A DNA stretch of 64,000 nt from contig NZ_JAAMPF010000027.1 of the NCBI RefSeq assembly GCF_011074795.1, forward strand, positions 1-64,000, in the 5' to 3' direction. The stretch's first letter is position 1; each line of letters starts with the position of its first letter. The position numbers and the translations under genes were made by a program. Source of the DNA: Marinobacter salicampi (GTDB taxonomy: Bacteria > Pseudomonadota > Gammaproteobacteria > Pseudomonadales > Oleiphilaceae). Of this stretch, positions 55,227-64,000 are shown piece after piece. The notes beneath the pieces are model-generated. The model was given only the letters and a program-made list of their open reading frames with translations, did no database searches and had not been told where the DNA came from.

Positions 55227-56414
55227 ATGGCCAAAACAAAAACGTCCGACGTAGTGTACTCGCCTCGATTCACAGACGGCGCGGAATTCAAAATCCCCAC
55301 GTTCAAGCTTCTGAAGCAGGATGGCACGCTCTACAAGGGCGCCAAAGCCCCTGACCTTGACCGCGACAAAGCCCTGCGCATGTATCATTCGATGGTTTTT
55401 ACCCGGGTACTTGACGAGCGCATGCTCGCGGCCCAGCGCCAGGGACGCCTTAGCTTCTACATGCAATGCACAGGCGAGGAGGCTGCAGTCATCGGCAGCA
55501 CCGCTGCCCTTGATGACCGCGACATGATCATGGCCCAGTACCGGGAGCAGGGTGCCCTGGCCTATCGCGGCTTTACCACCGACGAATTCATGAACCAGCT
55601 GTTCGGCAACGAGCAGGACTACGGCAAGGGCCGGCAGATGCCTGTGCATTACGGCTCTGCCAAACTCAACTACATGACCATCTCCTCGCCCCTGGCGACA
55701 CAGATTCCCCAGGCCACGGGCTACGCCTACGGCCAGAAACTGGCTGGCGAGGGACTCTGTACCATCACCATATTTGGCGAAGGTGCAGCCTCAGAAGGCG
55801 ACTTTCACGCCGCTCTCAACATGGCTGCAGTTCATCGGGTGCCGGTGATTTTCCTCTGTCGCAACAACGGCTACGCCATCTCAACCCCATCGGTTGAACA
55901 GTTCGCAGCTGACGGTGTCGCGCCCCGAGCCTTTGGCTACAAGATGGATGTGATTCGTGTCGATGGCAATGACATTCTCGCAGTGTACGAAGCGACCCGG
56001 GAGGCCCGCCGGATGGCGGTGGAAGATAATCGCCCGGTGTTGATTGAAGCCATGACATACCGGCTTGCTGCTCACTCATCCTCTGACGACCCCTCGGGCT
56101 ATCGCAGCAAGGATGAGGAGCAGAAATGGCGGGACCAGGACCCTCTTCTTCGCATGCGAGCGTGGCTTGAAAAGGCCGGCTGGTGGAATGATGACGAAGA
56201 GAAGCAGCTGCAGGAAAGCCTGCGCAAGGAGGTTCTGGCGACCATGAAAGTGGCCCAGAAACGGCCGGCTCCGCCTCTTGATAGCCTGGTCACTGACGTG
56301 TATGACCAGGTGCCGCCAGCCCTGGCGAAACAGCTCGAAGCTGTTAAAAGCCATATCAGGAAGTACCCGGACACCTACCCCAACAGCGCAGAACAAGCCA
56401 AGGGAGGTGCATAA
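55227..56414 (+). CDS. bkdA1: Branched-chain 2-oxoacid dehydrogenase E1 alpha subunit
   Basis: A 395-residue thiamine diphosphate enzyme subunit. The TPP motif is [20 protein letters not shown], ending in [10 protein letters not shown], around residues 180-220. The phosphorylation-loop region [16 protein letters not shown] near 285 resembles that of mitochondrial E1 alpha, where a kinase acts. It decarboxylates 2-oxo acids from Leu, Val and Ile. AGGAAGAGGA precedes ATG 55227. It is followed at once by the beta subunit gene. Confidence 0.9.
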   Translation: MAKTKTSDVVYSPRFTDGAEFKIPTFKLLKQDGTLYKGAKAPDLDRDKALRMYHSMVFTRVLDERMLAAQRQGRLSFYMQCTGEEAAVIGSTAALDDRDMIMAQYREQGALAYRGFTTDEFMNQLFGNEQDYGKGRQMPVHYGSAKLNYMTISSPLATQIPQATGYAYGQKLAGEGLCTITIFGEGAASEGDFHAALNMAAVHRVPVIFLCRNNGYAISTPSVEQFAADGVAPRAFGYKMDVIRVDGNDILAVYEATREARRMAVEDNRPVLIEAMTYRLAAHSSSDDPSGYRSKDEEQKWRDQDPLLRMRAWLEKAGWWNDDEEKQLQESLRKEVLATMKVAQKRPAPPLDSLVTDVYDQVPPALAKQLEAVKSHIRKYPDTYPNSAEQAKGGA

Positions 56415-56415
56415 G

Positions 56416-57393
56416 ATGCCGAAAATGAACATGCTCCAGGCGATCAATGACGCCCTCGATATTGCTATGGCAGACAATGAAAAAGTGCTGTGTTTTGGCG
56501 AGGACGTCGGTATCTTCGGCGGTGTTTTCCGTGCCACCAGCAATCTGCAGCAGAAGTACGGTAAGTCCCGCTGCTTCAATACCCCCCTGGTGGAACAAGG
56601 CATTATCGGTTTCGCCAACGGCCTGGCCGCCCAGGGCTCCGTGCCCGTCGCGGAAATCCAGTTCGCGGACTATATCTTTCCGGCCTTCGACCAGATCGTG
56701 AACGAATCTGCCAAGTTCCGTTACCGGTCCGGCAACCTCTTCAACGTGGGCGGCCTTACCATTCGTGCCCCCTATGGCGGCGGTATCGCGGGGGGGCTGT
56801 ATCATTCCCAGTCGCCGGAAGCCTATTTCGCTCATACCCCAGGGCTCAAGGTTGTGGTGCCCCGCAACCCTCACCAGGCCAAAGGCCTGTTGCTGGGTGC
56901 CATCAATGATCCTAACCCGACCCTGTTTTTCGAGCCCAAACGGCTGTACCGAGCCTCCGTCGGCGAAGTGCCAGAGGGCGACTACCGTCTGCCCCTGGGT
57001 GAGGCCGAAGTGACCAAGGAAGGCAAGGACATCACGCTTTTGGGCTGGGGGGCGCAAATGGAGGTGATCGGACAGGCGGTCGAGATGGCCGAGAAGGACG
57101 GCATCTCCTGCGAAGTAATCGACCTGCGCACCATCCTGCCGTGGGATGTGGAAAAGGTGGCTGCATCCGTACTGAAAACCGGTCGCCTGGTGGTCACGCA
57201 CGAAGCTCCACTCACCGGCGGTTTTGCGGGTGAGATTGCAGCCACGATCCAGGAACGTTGCTTCCTTTATCTGGAATCCCCGATCGCGCGGGTGACCGGC
57301 CTCGACACTCCCTTCCCTCTTGCCCTTGAGAAGGAGTATCTGCCGGATCACCTGAAGGTTTATGAAGCCATCAGAACCAGCGTCGAATTCTAG
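56416..57393 (+). CDS. bkdA2: Branched-chain 2-oxoacid dehydrogenase E1 beta subunit
   Basis: A 325-residue transketolase-like subunit. The start [41 protein letters not shown] is typical, followed by [19 protein letters not shown] and the C-terminal fold [23 protein letters not shown] 56416 follows GGGAGG, one base after the alpha subunit stop; the longer frame from 56278 is in the wrong region. With E1 alpha it forms the alpha2-beta2 heterotetramer. Confidence 0.92.
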   Translation: MPKMNMLQAINDALDIAMADNEKVLCFGEDVGIFGGVFRATSNLQQKYGKSRCFNTPLVEQGIIGFANGLAAQGSVPVAEIQFADYIFPAFDQIVNESAKFRYRSGNLFNVGGLTIRAPYGGGIAGGLYHSQSPEAYFAHTPGLKVVVPRNPHQAKGLLLGAINDPNPTLFFEPKRLYRASVGEVPEGDYRLPLGEAEVTKEGKDITLLGWGAQMEVIGQAVEMAEKDGISCEVIDLRTILPWDVEKVAASVLKTGRLVVTHEAPLTGGFAGEIAATIQERCFLYLESPIARVTGLDTPFPLALEKEYLPDHLKVYEAIRTSVEF

Positions 57394-57419
57394 ACTGATA
57401 TCAGGACAGGAGAGCAACC

Positions 57420-59018
57420 ATGAGTGATTTTTTACTGCCCGATATCGGCGAAGGTATCGTGGAATGCGAACTGGTCAAATGGCTGGTTAGCGAAGGCGAC
57501 CTGATCGAGGAAGACCAGCCCGTGGCCGAGGTCATGACCGACAAGGCGCTGGTTGAAATTCCCGCCCCGTACAAGGGCAAGATCACCAGGCTCTATCATC
57601 GCGAAGGTGAGATTGCCAAAGTACATGCACCGCTATTCGAGCTGGTGGCCGAGGACGATGAAGCCGGAACACAGACTACTGCTGACGCACCCAGAGAGGA
57701 AGCGGTTCAGCAGGCGGAAGTGGCTCCTTCCGGCAACGATGATGAGACGGAGGATTTTATCCTTCCGGATATTGGCGAAGGCATTGTCGAGTGTGAGGTA
57801 GTGGAATGGCGCGTCGCCGAGGGCGATGAAATCGAGGAAGACCAGCCCATAGTGGACGTAATGACCGACAAGGCCATGGTGGAGATTACTGCCCCCAAGG
57901 CCGGCCGGGTAACCCAGCTGTACTATCAGAAAGAAGAAATGGCCCGGGTACATTCACCACTCTTTGCGTTCGTTCCCCGGGAACGCGAAGCGCCCTCGGG
58001 AGACACTGCCAGGCCTTCGGCCGCCCCTAAAGCGGAGTCCACGACTCCTGAAACCGATCAGACCCAGGCTGTGACCGCTGCAAAAGCGCCGGACACCGGT
58101 CCCAGGCACCGGACACCGGCCAGCCCTGCGGTCCGCCGCCTGGTGCGCGAACACGATCTCAGGCTGGCCGACATCCAGGGCTCGGGCAAGGATGGCCGGG
58201 TATTGAAAGCCGATATCATCGCTCATCTGGAGAAGCCTGCAGAGGCCCGGGATAAGGCACAGCCAGAGCAGGGGTCAGCCGCCACAGCAACCGCTCGTGT
58301 CCAGACCCCCCAGGAGGTCCGGGTCGAGCCCATCAAGGGTGTTCGTGCAGCCATGGCCAAACATATGGCGGCAGCGGCCTCGACAATTCCCCACTTCAAC
58401 TACAGTGAAGATATTGATGTCACTGATCTGCTGGCATTGAGGACTCAGCTCAAGCCGGACGCAGAAACCCGCAGCTCCCGCCTGACTCTCATGCCCTTCA
58501 TCATGAAAGCCATGGCCCTGGCGGTTCGTGAATACCCCGTGCTCAACAGTCAGCTCAACAGTGAGGCGACCGAGATACGCTACCTGCCCCACTGCAATAT
58601 TGGCATGGCGGTGGACAGCGCTTCGGGCCTAATCGTGCCGAACGTGAAAAATGTGGAACAGCTTACGCTGCTGGAAATAGCCGACGAAGTGGCAAGGCTG
58701 ACGGAGGCTGCCCGCTCGGGTAGGGTAAGCCAGGAGGACCTCAGGGGTGGCACCATTACGATTTCCAATATCGGCGCCCTTGGTGGTACTTACGCCGCGC
58801 CTATTATCAATGCCCCGGAAGTGGCGATCGTAGCCATCGGCCGCACCCAGAAGCTGCCGCGCTTCGATGGGGCGGGCCAGGTGGTAGAGCGGTCAATCAT
58901 GACGATCAGTTGGGCGGGGGATCATCGCATCATTGACGGAGGCACCATCGCGCGGTTCTGCAACCTCTGGAAAGGCTATCTGGAGTCGCCCCAGTCCATG
59001 CTCCTGCACCTGGGCTGA
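57420..59018 (+). CDS. bkdB: Dihydrolipoamide acyltransferase E2 with two lipoyl domains
   Basis: A 532-residue E2 core. Two lipoyl domains occur in tandem, with lipoylated lysines K42 (EVMTDKALVEI) and K151 (DVMTDKAMVEI). An Ala/Pro/Thr linker follows, then the peripheral subunit-binding domain (SPAVRRLVREHDLRLADIQGSG) near residue 235 and the catalytic domain with H502 and D506 (WAGDHRIIDGG). Many Pseudomonas BkdB proteins have a single lipoyl domain. No E3 (lpdV) follows, so a general lipoamide dehydrogenase must serve. Confidence 0.93.
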   Translation: MSDFLLPDIGEGIVECELVKWLVSEGDLIEEDQPVAEVMTDKALVEIPAPYKGKITRLYHREGEIAKVHAPLFELVAEDDEAGTQTTADAPREEAVQQAEVAPSGNDDETEDFILPDIGEGIVECEVVEWRVAEGDEIEEDQPIVDVMTDKAMVEITAPKAGRVTQLYYQKEEMARVHSPLFAFVPREREAPSGDTARPSAAPKAESTTPETDQTQAVTAAKAPDTGPRHRTPASPAVRRLVREHDLRLADIQGSGKDGRVLKADIIAHLEKPAEARDKAQPEQGSAATATARVQTPQEVRVEPIKGVRAAMAKHMAAAASTIPHFNYSEDIDVTDLLALRTQLKPDAETRSSRLTLMPFIMKAMALAVREYPVLNSQLNSEATEIRYLPHCNIGMAVDSASGLIVPNVKNVEQLTLLEIADEVARLTEAARSGRVSQEDLRGGTITISNIGALGGTYAAPIINAPEVAIVAIGRTQKLPRFDGAGQVVERSIMTISWAGDHRIIDGGTIARFCNLWKGYLESPQSMLLHLG

Positions 59019-59027
59019 CGGCCAATC

Positions 59028-60872
59028 ATGACCGAGCAGGCCCAACTGCAGCAGTTCTATATTCCGGAAGAGCAGTCTGTTTACCTGCTGAGCCAGGATG
59101 ACGCCCGCAAGCTCAAGGACTGGGTGGCGCTCTGTGCCACCCAGCTTGAGCAACTGGGCTACCGGAACATCGAAATGATCGGCAAGGGCGCCTACGGCTT
59201 TGTATTTGCGGGCATTCTTGAGCAACCGGGTGCAAGCCAGCTGGAGCATGTATTCAAGTTCACCCGGGTCACCCTGCCCCAGCGTCTGCAGGACCGTCTC
59301 GAAGAAGAAGCCTTCATGCTGGAACAGGTGGAGCACCCCAGGGTGCCCCGCCTGATCTCCTATCAACGGGCCGGCAACCAGCCCATCCTGGTGATGGAGC
59401 GCGCGCCCGGCATCAACCTGGAAGAGGTCTCCCTCCGGGAGGGTCGGCTCAAACCCCGGCTGATCATACGCATTGCAGCGCAGCTGGCTGACATTCTGCG
59501 CAGCCTACGCCGGGAATCGCCAGGCAGCCGGGGCCCCATCGTTCACGGTGACATCAAACCGTCCAATCTGGTCTTTGAGCATGCCACCGAAACCATCGCC
59601 CTAATCGACTGGGGCTCATCGGTGTTTGCGCAACTGGACGCCAACCTGCAGTTCCTCAGTACCAACGTGATGGAGTTGATGTCCGACAATCTGCAACAAA
59701 CCAACGCCCGCCTGGGGGATGTCTACTTCATTGGCGAAGAACAGCTCAACGGCGGCCTCTCATCTCCGCGCTTTGACGAACAGGGCGTCGCCGGCACCCT
59801 CTATGCTCTGGCTTCAGCCCAGTCATGCCGCTTCGGGCACCAGGCCATTCCGCCGACATCCCTGGGCCTGCCCATGGAGTTTGCCCGCATGCTCGAAGGC
59901 ATGCTCGACCCGGACCCCACAAAGCGCCTGCAGGCCGGGGACTACTACCTGCGGGAGATGCCCAGGCTGGCACGTACGGTGATGATCGACCTGCCTGAAC
60001 TACCGGACCCGGCCCTGGTCCCGGTCTGGCTGCGACCATCGGAACGGGATATCGACACGGTAGTCTACAGCTCCCGCAAATCCTTTCTGCGTCAAGAGGG
60101 AGCCCCCCAGACCCTAAGCGACGTCAATGACGTGCAACTTGACCGCTACTACAAGAACTTCATGCAGGGCATGGGCGAAACCGAAAAGGCTTTTCTGGCG
60201 GCGGTCAGCCGGCTCGGACGCTACCCTGTGGTCGGCGGCCTGGCCGTGCGCTGGGAAGCTGATGGCATCTATGTAGACACCTCACTGAACCTACACGACC
60301 CCGCCTTGAAAACGGCCTTCGTCACGGCGGTGAACAACATGGTGAACCTGGCCCGCGCCATCTACCGCCAGGGTATTTTCAAGAGCTGTCTGTTCAACGC
60401 CCGCGATACCCTTCACATAGATCGTGCGAGCCCGGAAGAGCCGTTTATTGTGGCGCCGGGCATGACCCTGCCCTATGAAATCAGCGCTGCGCCAGAGGTT
60501 GAGGACCGCTCCCGGGTGCATTCCTACTTTGAAGACGGCCCCGACCCGGAAGAATTCCTGACCCTGCCCCCGGCCATCATCCGATCCCTTGAGGCCCTCA
60601 ACTCAATTCATCACACCGGTATGATCATCTTCGAAGCGCTACCGGAGCACCTTAAGATTCACAGCCACTACCGTCTTCTGGACCCCGGTAAGGAAGCGGA
60701 ATTTCAGCACCGGCTTGATGAGATTCTTGCTGCCGTAAGCCAGATCATGGGTCTCGGCGTTTCCGGTTTCATGAAAATGCCCTACAAGGACACCAAATTT
60801 TTCTCCCATATCGAACGACTACCAGAGCGGTACTACCCGAAGAACCCCTACCTATCAGCGGATCAGACCTGA
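59028..60872 (+). CDS. Hanks-type serine/threonine protein kinase in the bkd operon
   Basis: A 614-residue protein with a kinase domain at about 48-330. The Gly loop is IGKGAYGFVF (51-60), probable ATP lysine K77 (VFKF), C-helix Glu within RLEEEAF, catalytic loop HGDIKPSN (173-180, base D175), and DWG in place of DFG (194-196). No transmembrane helix is seen, and the C-terminal half (about 340-614) is unfamiliar. It starts nine bases after the E2 stop, so it belongs to the bkd operon. The target is unknown; regulation of the dehydrogenase complex is an attractive inference, not shown by sequence. Confidence 0.85.
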   Translation: MTEQAQLQQFYIPEEQSVYLLSQDDARKLKDWVALCATQLEQLGYRNIEMIGKGAYGFVFAGILEQPGASQLEHVFKFTRVTLPQRLQDRLEEEAFMLEQVEHPRVPRLISYQRAGNQPILVMERAPGINLEEVSLREGRLKPRLIIRIAAQLADILRSLRRESPGSRGPIVHGDIKPSNLVFEHATETIALIDWGSSVFAQLDANLQFLSTNVMELMSDNLQQTNARLGDVYFIGEEQLNGGLSSPRFDEQGVAGTLYALASAQSCRFGHQAIPPTSLGLPMEFARMLEGMLDPDPTKRLQAGDYYLREMPRLARTVMIDLPELPDPALVPVWLRPSERDIDTVVYSSRKSFLRQEGAPQTLSDVNDVQLDRYYKNFMQGMGETEKAFLAAVSRLGRYPVVGGLAVRWEADGIYVDTSLNLHDPALKTAFVTAVNNMVNLARAIYRQGIFKSCLFNARDTLHIDRASPEEPFIVAPGMTLPYEISAAPEVEDRSRVHSYFEDGPDPEEFLTLPPAIIRSLEALNSIHHTGMIIFEALPEHLKIHSHYRLLDPGKEAEFQHRLDEILAAVSQIMGLGVSGFMKMPYKDTKFFSHIERLPERYYPKNPYLSADQT

Positions 60873-61000
60873 GGCACCCCGGACCCGTCGGGGAAGAACC
60901 CGGCTCAGGCCCGATCTCAGGCTTGTCTGCGGTAAAATGCCATCCATGAGCCGGCTTGAGCCAATTCTTCAGATTTAACTCACACAAAGCCTAAAACCGC

Positions 61001-61019
61001 TTTACGTTTACGTAAACTT
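61001..61019 (+). promoter_or_regulatory. LiuR-like operator of liuR-liuA-liuB
   Basis: TTTACGTTTACGTAAACTT has 7-bp inverted arms TTTACGT/ACGTAAA and lies 31 bases before the liuR ATG. This fits MerR-family autoregulation, in which the protein binds in the promoter. It is the most symmetrical of the three sites in the window. Confidence 0.75.
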
Positions 61020-61049
61020 TATCTAACCTTGGGGAAAAAGGTGTATTCC

Positions 61050-61499
61050 ATGTCGACCAAAAAAACTTACAGCATCAGTGAACTTGCCCGTGAGTTCGAT
61101 GTAACCACACGGAGCATGCGCTTTTACGAAGACCAGGGATTGCTGAAACCCGGCCGTAGAGGACAGACCCGTATTTTTAGCTCGAAGGATCGGGTCCGCC
61201 TCAAACTGATTCTTCGCGGCAAACGCATGGGCTTCTCCCTGGCGGAAACAAAAGAGTTGTTCGACCTGTGGGATGAGACTCTGAGTGGCAACGAAAAGCA
61301 GCTGCACCTGATGCTCGAAACCCTGGCCCGTAAACGGGCCCAGCTGGAACAGCAGAAAAACGACATCGCCATGGCGGAAATTGAGATGGATACAGCGGAA
61401 GCCCGGTGCATCGAAGCCCTGAAAATTCTTGAAGAGAAGAAAGAGAAAATGAGGGTCTCCAAGGTCCCCACTCAGGACACTCAGGATACCCAGGCATAA
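61050..61499 (+). CDS. liuR: MerR-family regulator LiuR
   Basis: A 149-residue MerR regulator. The winged HTH is SISELAREFDVTTRSMRFYEDQGLLKPGRRGQTRIFS at residues 7-45. A dimerisation coiled coil spans about 85-140. The C terminus is short with no cysteine metal site, as in LiuR-type acyl-CoA-responsive members. ATG 61050 with AAGG upstream is chosen over TTG 61029. It is the first gene before liuA (isovaleryl-CoA dehydrogenase), the known position of liuR, and a palindromic site lies in its promoter. Confidence 0.92.
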   Translation: MSTKKTYSISELAREFDVTTRSMRFYEDQGLLKPGRRGQTRIFSSKDRVRLKLILRGKRMGFSLAETKELFDLWDETLSGNEKQLHLMLETLARKRAQLEQQKNDIAMAEIEMDTAEARCIEALKILEEKKEKMRVSKVPTQDTQDTQA

Positions 61500-61598
61500 A
61501 CGAACACAGGGTTCTGGCCGATCAGCACATGGCTGTCGGCCTGAGCACCCGTTCGCTACGTCAAAAACAAGCACAGCAAAATCAAAAAGGGAATGACC

Positions 61599-62765
61599 AT
61601 GATTTCACAGTATTCCGAGTTCAACTTCGGCCTGGGTGAAACGATCGACATGTTGCGCGAGCAGATTAACGGCTTTGCCGCCCAGGAAATCGCTCCCCGC
61701 GCCGCTGACATCGACCATGAAAACCTCTTCCCCAATGACCTGTGGAAGAAGTTTGGCGACATGGGACTGCTGGGCATAACCGCCGACGAAGCCTACGGTG
61801 GCTCCGGCATGGGCTACCTGGCACACGTGATTGCGATGGAAGAAATCAGCCGCGCGTCTGCCTCCGTTGGCCTGTCCTACGGCGCGCACTCCAACCTGTG
61901 CGTCAACCAGATCAACCGTAACGGCACCGACGAGCAAAAAGAAAAGTACCTGCCCAAGCTCATCAGCGGTGAACACATCGGCGCCCTGGCCATGTCCGAA
62001 CCCAACGCAGGCTCCGACGTGGTGTCCATGAAACTCAGCGCCAAAGACGCCGGCGACCATTATGTGCTCAACGGCAGCAAGATGTGGATCACCAACGGCC
62101 CCGACGCCCATGTCTACGTCATCTACGCCAAAACCGACCCGGCCGCTGGCCCCCGCGGCATTACCGCGTTTATCGTCGAACGCGACACCCCCGGATTCAG
62201 CCAGGCCCAGAAACTGGACAAACTCGGCATGCGCGGCTCCAACACCTGTGAGCTGGTGTTCGAAGACGCCAAAGTACCCAAGGAAAACATCATGGGTGGC
62301 CTGGGCAACGGCGCCAAGGTACTGATGAGCGGCCTCGACTACGAACGCCTCGTCCTCGCCGGCGGCCCGCTGGGCATCATGCAGGCGGCCATGGACGTGG
62401 TGGTTCCCTACATCCGCGAACGCAAACAGTTCGGCCAGGCCATCGGTGAGTTTGAACTGGTTCAGGGCAAAGTAGCTGACATGTACACCACCATGAACAC
62501 GGCCAAGTCCTACGTCTACATGGTCGCCATGTCCGCCGACCGCGGCAACACCACGCGCAAGGATGCCGCCGGTGCCATTCTCTATTCCGCCGAAATGGCC
62601 ACCAAACTGGCGCTGGACTCGATCCAACTGCTGGGCGGTAACGGGTACATCAATGAGTATCCTACCGGTCGACTGTTGCGGGACGCCAAGCTGTATGAGA
62701 TCGGCGCCGGGACCTCCGAGATTCGCCGGATGCTGATCGGTCGTGAGCTGTACCTGAACAACTAA
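61599..62765 (+). CDS. liuA: Isovaleryl-CoA dehydrogenase
   Basis: A 388-residue acyl-CoA dehydrogenase that oxidises isovaleryl-CoA to 3-methylcrotonyl-CoA. The catalytic Glu is E249 ([13 protein letters not shown]), the position used by isovaleryl-CoA dehydrogenase, and the C terminus has GAGT, not YEGT, at the other position. FAD motifs are [15 protein letters not shown] and [17 protein letters not shown] 61599 has AAGG eight bases upstream, better than ATG 61593. It is followed by liuB after a spacer that contains a structured repeat. Confidence 0.95.
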   Translation: MISQYSEFNFGLGETIDMLREQINGFAAQEIAPRAADIDHENLFPNDLWKKFGDMGLLGITADEAYGGSGMGYLAHVIAMEEISRASASVGLSYGAHSNLCVNQINRNGTDEQKEKYLPKLISGEHIGALAMSEPNAGSDVVSMKLSAKDAGDHYVLNGSKMWITNGPDAHVYVIYAKTDPAAGPRGITAFIVERDTPGFSQAQKLDKLGMRGSNTCELVFEDAKVPKENIMGGLGNGAKVLMSGLDYERLVLAGGPLGIMQAAMDVVVPYIRERKQFGQAIGEFELVQGKVADMYTTMNTAKSYVYMVAMSADRGNTTRKDAAGAILYSAEMATKLALDSIQLLGGNGYINEYPTGRLLRDAKLYEIGAGTSEIRRMLIGRELYLNN

Positions 62766-62830
62766 AAAAAGCAGCTTCAAGCTACTGGCTTTTAATGTCT
62801 AAAAGGCCAGTTCCCAAAGCATGACGAGGG

Positions 62831-62930
62831 CTGGCGGGGTATCGCTCAAGGAATTTTGAAGGCCAGGGATGGCCTGAAACAAGCGCACAGGGATGTGCTC
62901 GCAGCGGTTCCTGAAGCGATACCCCGCCAG
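62831..62930 (+). repeat. Double-hairpin structured repeat, copy 2
   Basis: CTGGCGGGGTATCGCT (62831-62846) and AGCGATACCCCGCCAG (62915-62930) are perfect 16-base inverted arms. Inside lie two hairpins: AGGCCA-GGGA-TGGCCT (62860-62875) and GCACA-GGGA-TGTGC (62885-62898), then CTCGCAGCGGTTC. The arrangement and the cores GCCAGGGATGGC and AGCGCACAGGGATGT correspond to copy 1 at 48173-48269 (GCCATGGATGGC and AGCGTACAAGGGATGT). It is in sense orientation between liuA and liuB. Confidence 0.8.
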
Positions 62931-62961
62931 ACCCGAAGCCCCGACCCTTGAGGCCCGGAAA

Positions 62962-64000
62962 ATGACGATACTGCAAAGCAAAATAAACCCAAGATCCGAA
63001 GAGTTCCAGGCCAACCAGGAAGCCATGGTAAAAGCTGTGGTTGACCTGCGGAACAAGGTAGCCACCATCCAGCAGGGCGGCGGCCCCTCCTACCAGGAAC
63101 GCCACATCGCCCGCGGCAAACTGCTCCCACGGGAACGCATCAACCGCCTCCTGGACGACGGTTCCCCCTTCCTGGAAGTGGGCCAGTTCGCCGCCTACAA
63201 CGTCTACGATGAAGAAGTCCCCGCCGCGGGCGTGATTGCCGGCGTCGGTCGCGTCTCCGGCACCGAATGCATGATTATCGCCAACGACGCTACTGTAAAA
63301 GGCGGCAGCTACTACCCGCTGACCGTGAAAAAACACCTGCGGGCCCAGGAAATCGCCCTGCAGAACCGCCTGCCCTGCATCTACCTGGTGGACTCCGGCG
63401 GCGCCAACCTGCCACGACAGGACGAAGTCTTCCCGGACCGCGACCACTTCGGCCGCATCTTCTTCAACCAGGCCCGCATGTCCGCCGACGACATCCCCCA
63501 GATCGCCGTCGTTATGGGCCTGTGCACAGCCGGTGGCGCCTACGTACCGGCCATGGCGGATGAGTCCATCATCGTGCGCAACCAGGGCACCATCTTCCTG
63601 GCCGGCCCGCCGCTGGTCAAAGCGGCCACCGGTGAAGTGGTCAGCGCAGAAGACCTGGGCGGGGCGGACGTTCACTGCAAAGTCTCCGGCGTGGCCGACC
63701 ATTACGCTGAAAACGACGCTCACGCCCTGGAAATCGCCCGGCGCTGCATCTCCAACCTTAACCGCCGCAAACCGGCAGACGTGGAGATCCGCAAACCCAA
63801 GGCGCCCCTGTTCAACGCCGAAGAAATCTACGGCATCGTCGGTACCGATTTGCGCAAACAGTTCGACGTGAGAGACGTTATCGCCCGCATCGTCGACGGC
63901 TCCGAGTTTGACGAATTCAAACGCTACTACGGCCAGACCCTGGTCACCGGCTTCGCCCATATTCACGGCTACCCGGTGGGCATCATCGCCAACAACGGCA
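62962..64000 (+). CDS. liuB: Methylcrotonyl-CoA carboxylase carboxyltransferase (beta) subunit, cut by window end
   Basis: The first 346 residues of a carboxyltransferase, open at the window end (the full family length is about 535). It adds the carboxyl group from biotin to 3-methylcrotonyl-CoA in leucine breakdown. Family motifs are [64 protein letters not shown] and [16 protein letters not shown] 62962 has GAGG nine bases upstream. The biotin-carrying alpha subunit and the other liu genes should lie beyond 64000. Confidence 0.95.
   Translation, partial: MTILQSKINPRSEEFQANQEAMVKAVVDLRNKVATIQQGGGPSYQERHIARGKLLPRERINRLLDDGSPFLEVGQFAAYNVYDEEVPAAGVIAGVGRVSGTECMIIANDATVKGGSYYPLTVKKHLRAQEIALQNRLPCIYLVDSGGANLPRQDEVFPDRDHFGRIFFNQARMSADDIPQIAVVMGLCTAGGAYVPAMADESIIVRNQGTIFLAGPPLVKAATGEVVSAEDLGGADVHCKVSGVADHYAENDAHALEIARRCISNLNRRKPADVEIRKPKAPLFNAEEIYGIVGTDLRKQFDVRDVIARIVDGSEFDEFKRYYGQTLVTGFAHIHGYPVGIIANNG

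Noticed and set aside
60899..60954. Inverted repeat CCGGCTCA/TGAGCCGG after the kinase gene, with GCCATCCATG nearby, as a third double-hairpin copy or terminator
   Set aside because: The second GGATGT hairpin and the CAGCG tail are absent, the loop is about 40 bases and no T-run follows, so it was not counted.
61605..63966. Two very long minus-strand open frames opposite liuA and liuB
   Set aside because: They are mirror frames of strongly conserved plus-strand genes in GC-rich DNA. Their translations are His/Gly/Val-rich with no domain or ribosome site.

Overview
The window is a chromosomal segment of a Gammaproteobacterium, most probably Marinobacter or a close relative. Three things point there. 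A 661-residue two-domain fatty acyl-CoA reductase of the type known from Marinobacter sits at 35553-37538. Several gene neighbourhoods match those I know from Pseudomonas (motY-pyrC-rnt-peroxiredoxin; mtnA / MTA deaminase / ubiG / MupP-like phosphatase / yciK). purL and mltF are divergent neighbours, as in enterobacteria. Coding density is high and nearly every gene is a recognisable chromosomal type. I see no phage, insertion sequence, integrase, CRISPR array or rRNA. There is one tRNA gene, tRNA-Arg(CCU).

Layout. 1-4.2 kb: a minus-strand operon (NUDIX, gamma-carbonic anhydrase, DUF1289, purT), a divergent NUDIX gene, a NIF3-like gene, and an AT-rich gap with a DnaA-box palindrome. 4.2-10.6 kb: purL and mltF, then recX. 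10.8-20.6 kb: a DUF349 protein, ComFB, a thiolase/FadJ-type beta-oxidation pair, the periplasmic protease Prc and an HTH protein. 20.6-28 kb: methylthioadenosine salvage (mtnA, MTA deaminase), ubiG, a MupP-like phosphatase, yciK, a glutaredoxin-like gene, yaaA, DUF2788 and rdgC. 28-37.5 kb: a Pat-type acetyltransferase, a histone-deacetylase-fold enzyme, motY, pyrC, rnt, a peroxiredoxin and the fatty acyl-CoA reductase. 37.9-46.8 kb: a small unknown gene with a pitrilysin-type protease, two TIGR04282/04283-type glycosyltransferases, a MotA/MotB-like pair and a LemA-TPM-TPM cluster.

46.8-64 kb is a branched-chain amino acid and acyl-CoA catabolic region. It holds an acyl-CoA ligase / SDR / acyl-CoA dehydrogenase / thiolase operon, an NSS transporter with a leucine-type dehydrogenase, a branched-chain 2-oxoacid dehydrogenase operon (E1 alpha, E1 beta, E2) that ends in a Hanks-type kinase, and liuR-liuA-liuB, with liuB cut by the window end. 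Together these import and deaminate branched-chain amino acids, decarboxylate the keto acids to acyl-CoAs and carry leucine carbon onward. Three near-identical 19-bp LiuR-like sites lie in front of three of these operons, all in the direction of transcription, so the region reads as one regulon.

Most notable unexplained signal: two copies of a roughly 100-bp structured repeat, each a long outer stem enclosing two small hairpins with a GGATGG or GGATGT core. They sit at 48173-48269 and 62831-62930, both sense-oriented and both in the spacer directly after an acyl-CoA dehydrogenase gene in a putative LiuR operon. Other leads are the kinase in an E3-less bkd operon and a pair of palindromic boxes upstream of the acyl-CoA reductase. 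All calls are by reading alone; no database search was run.
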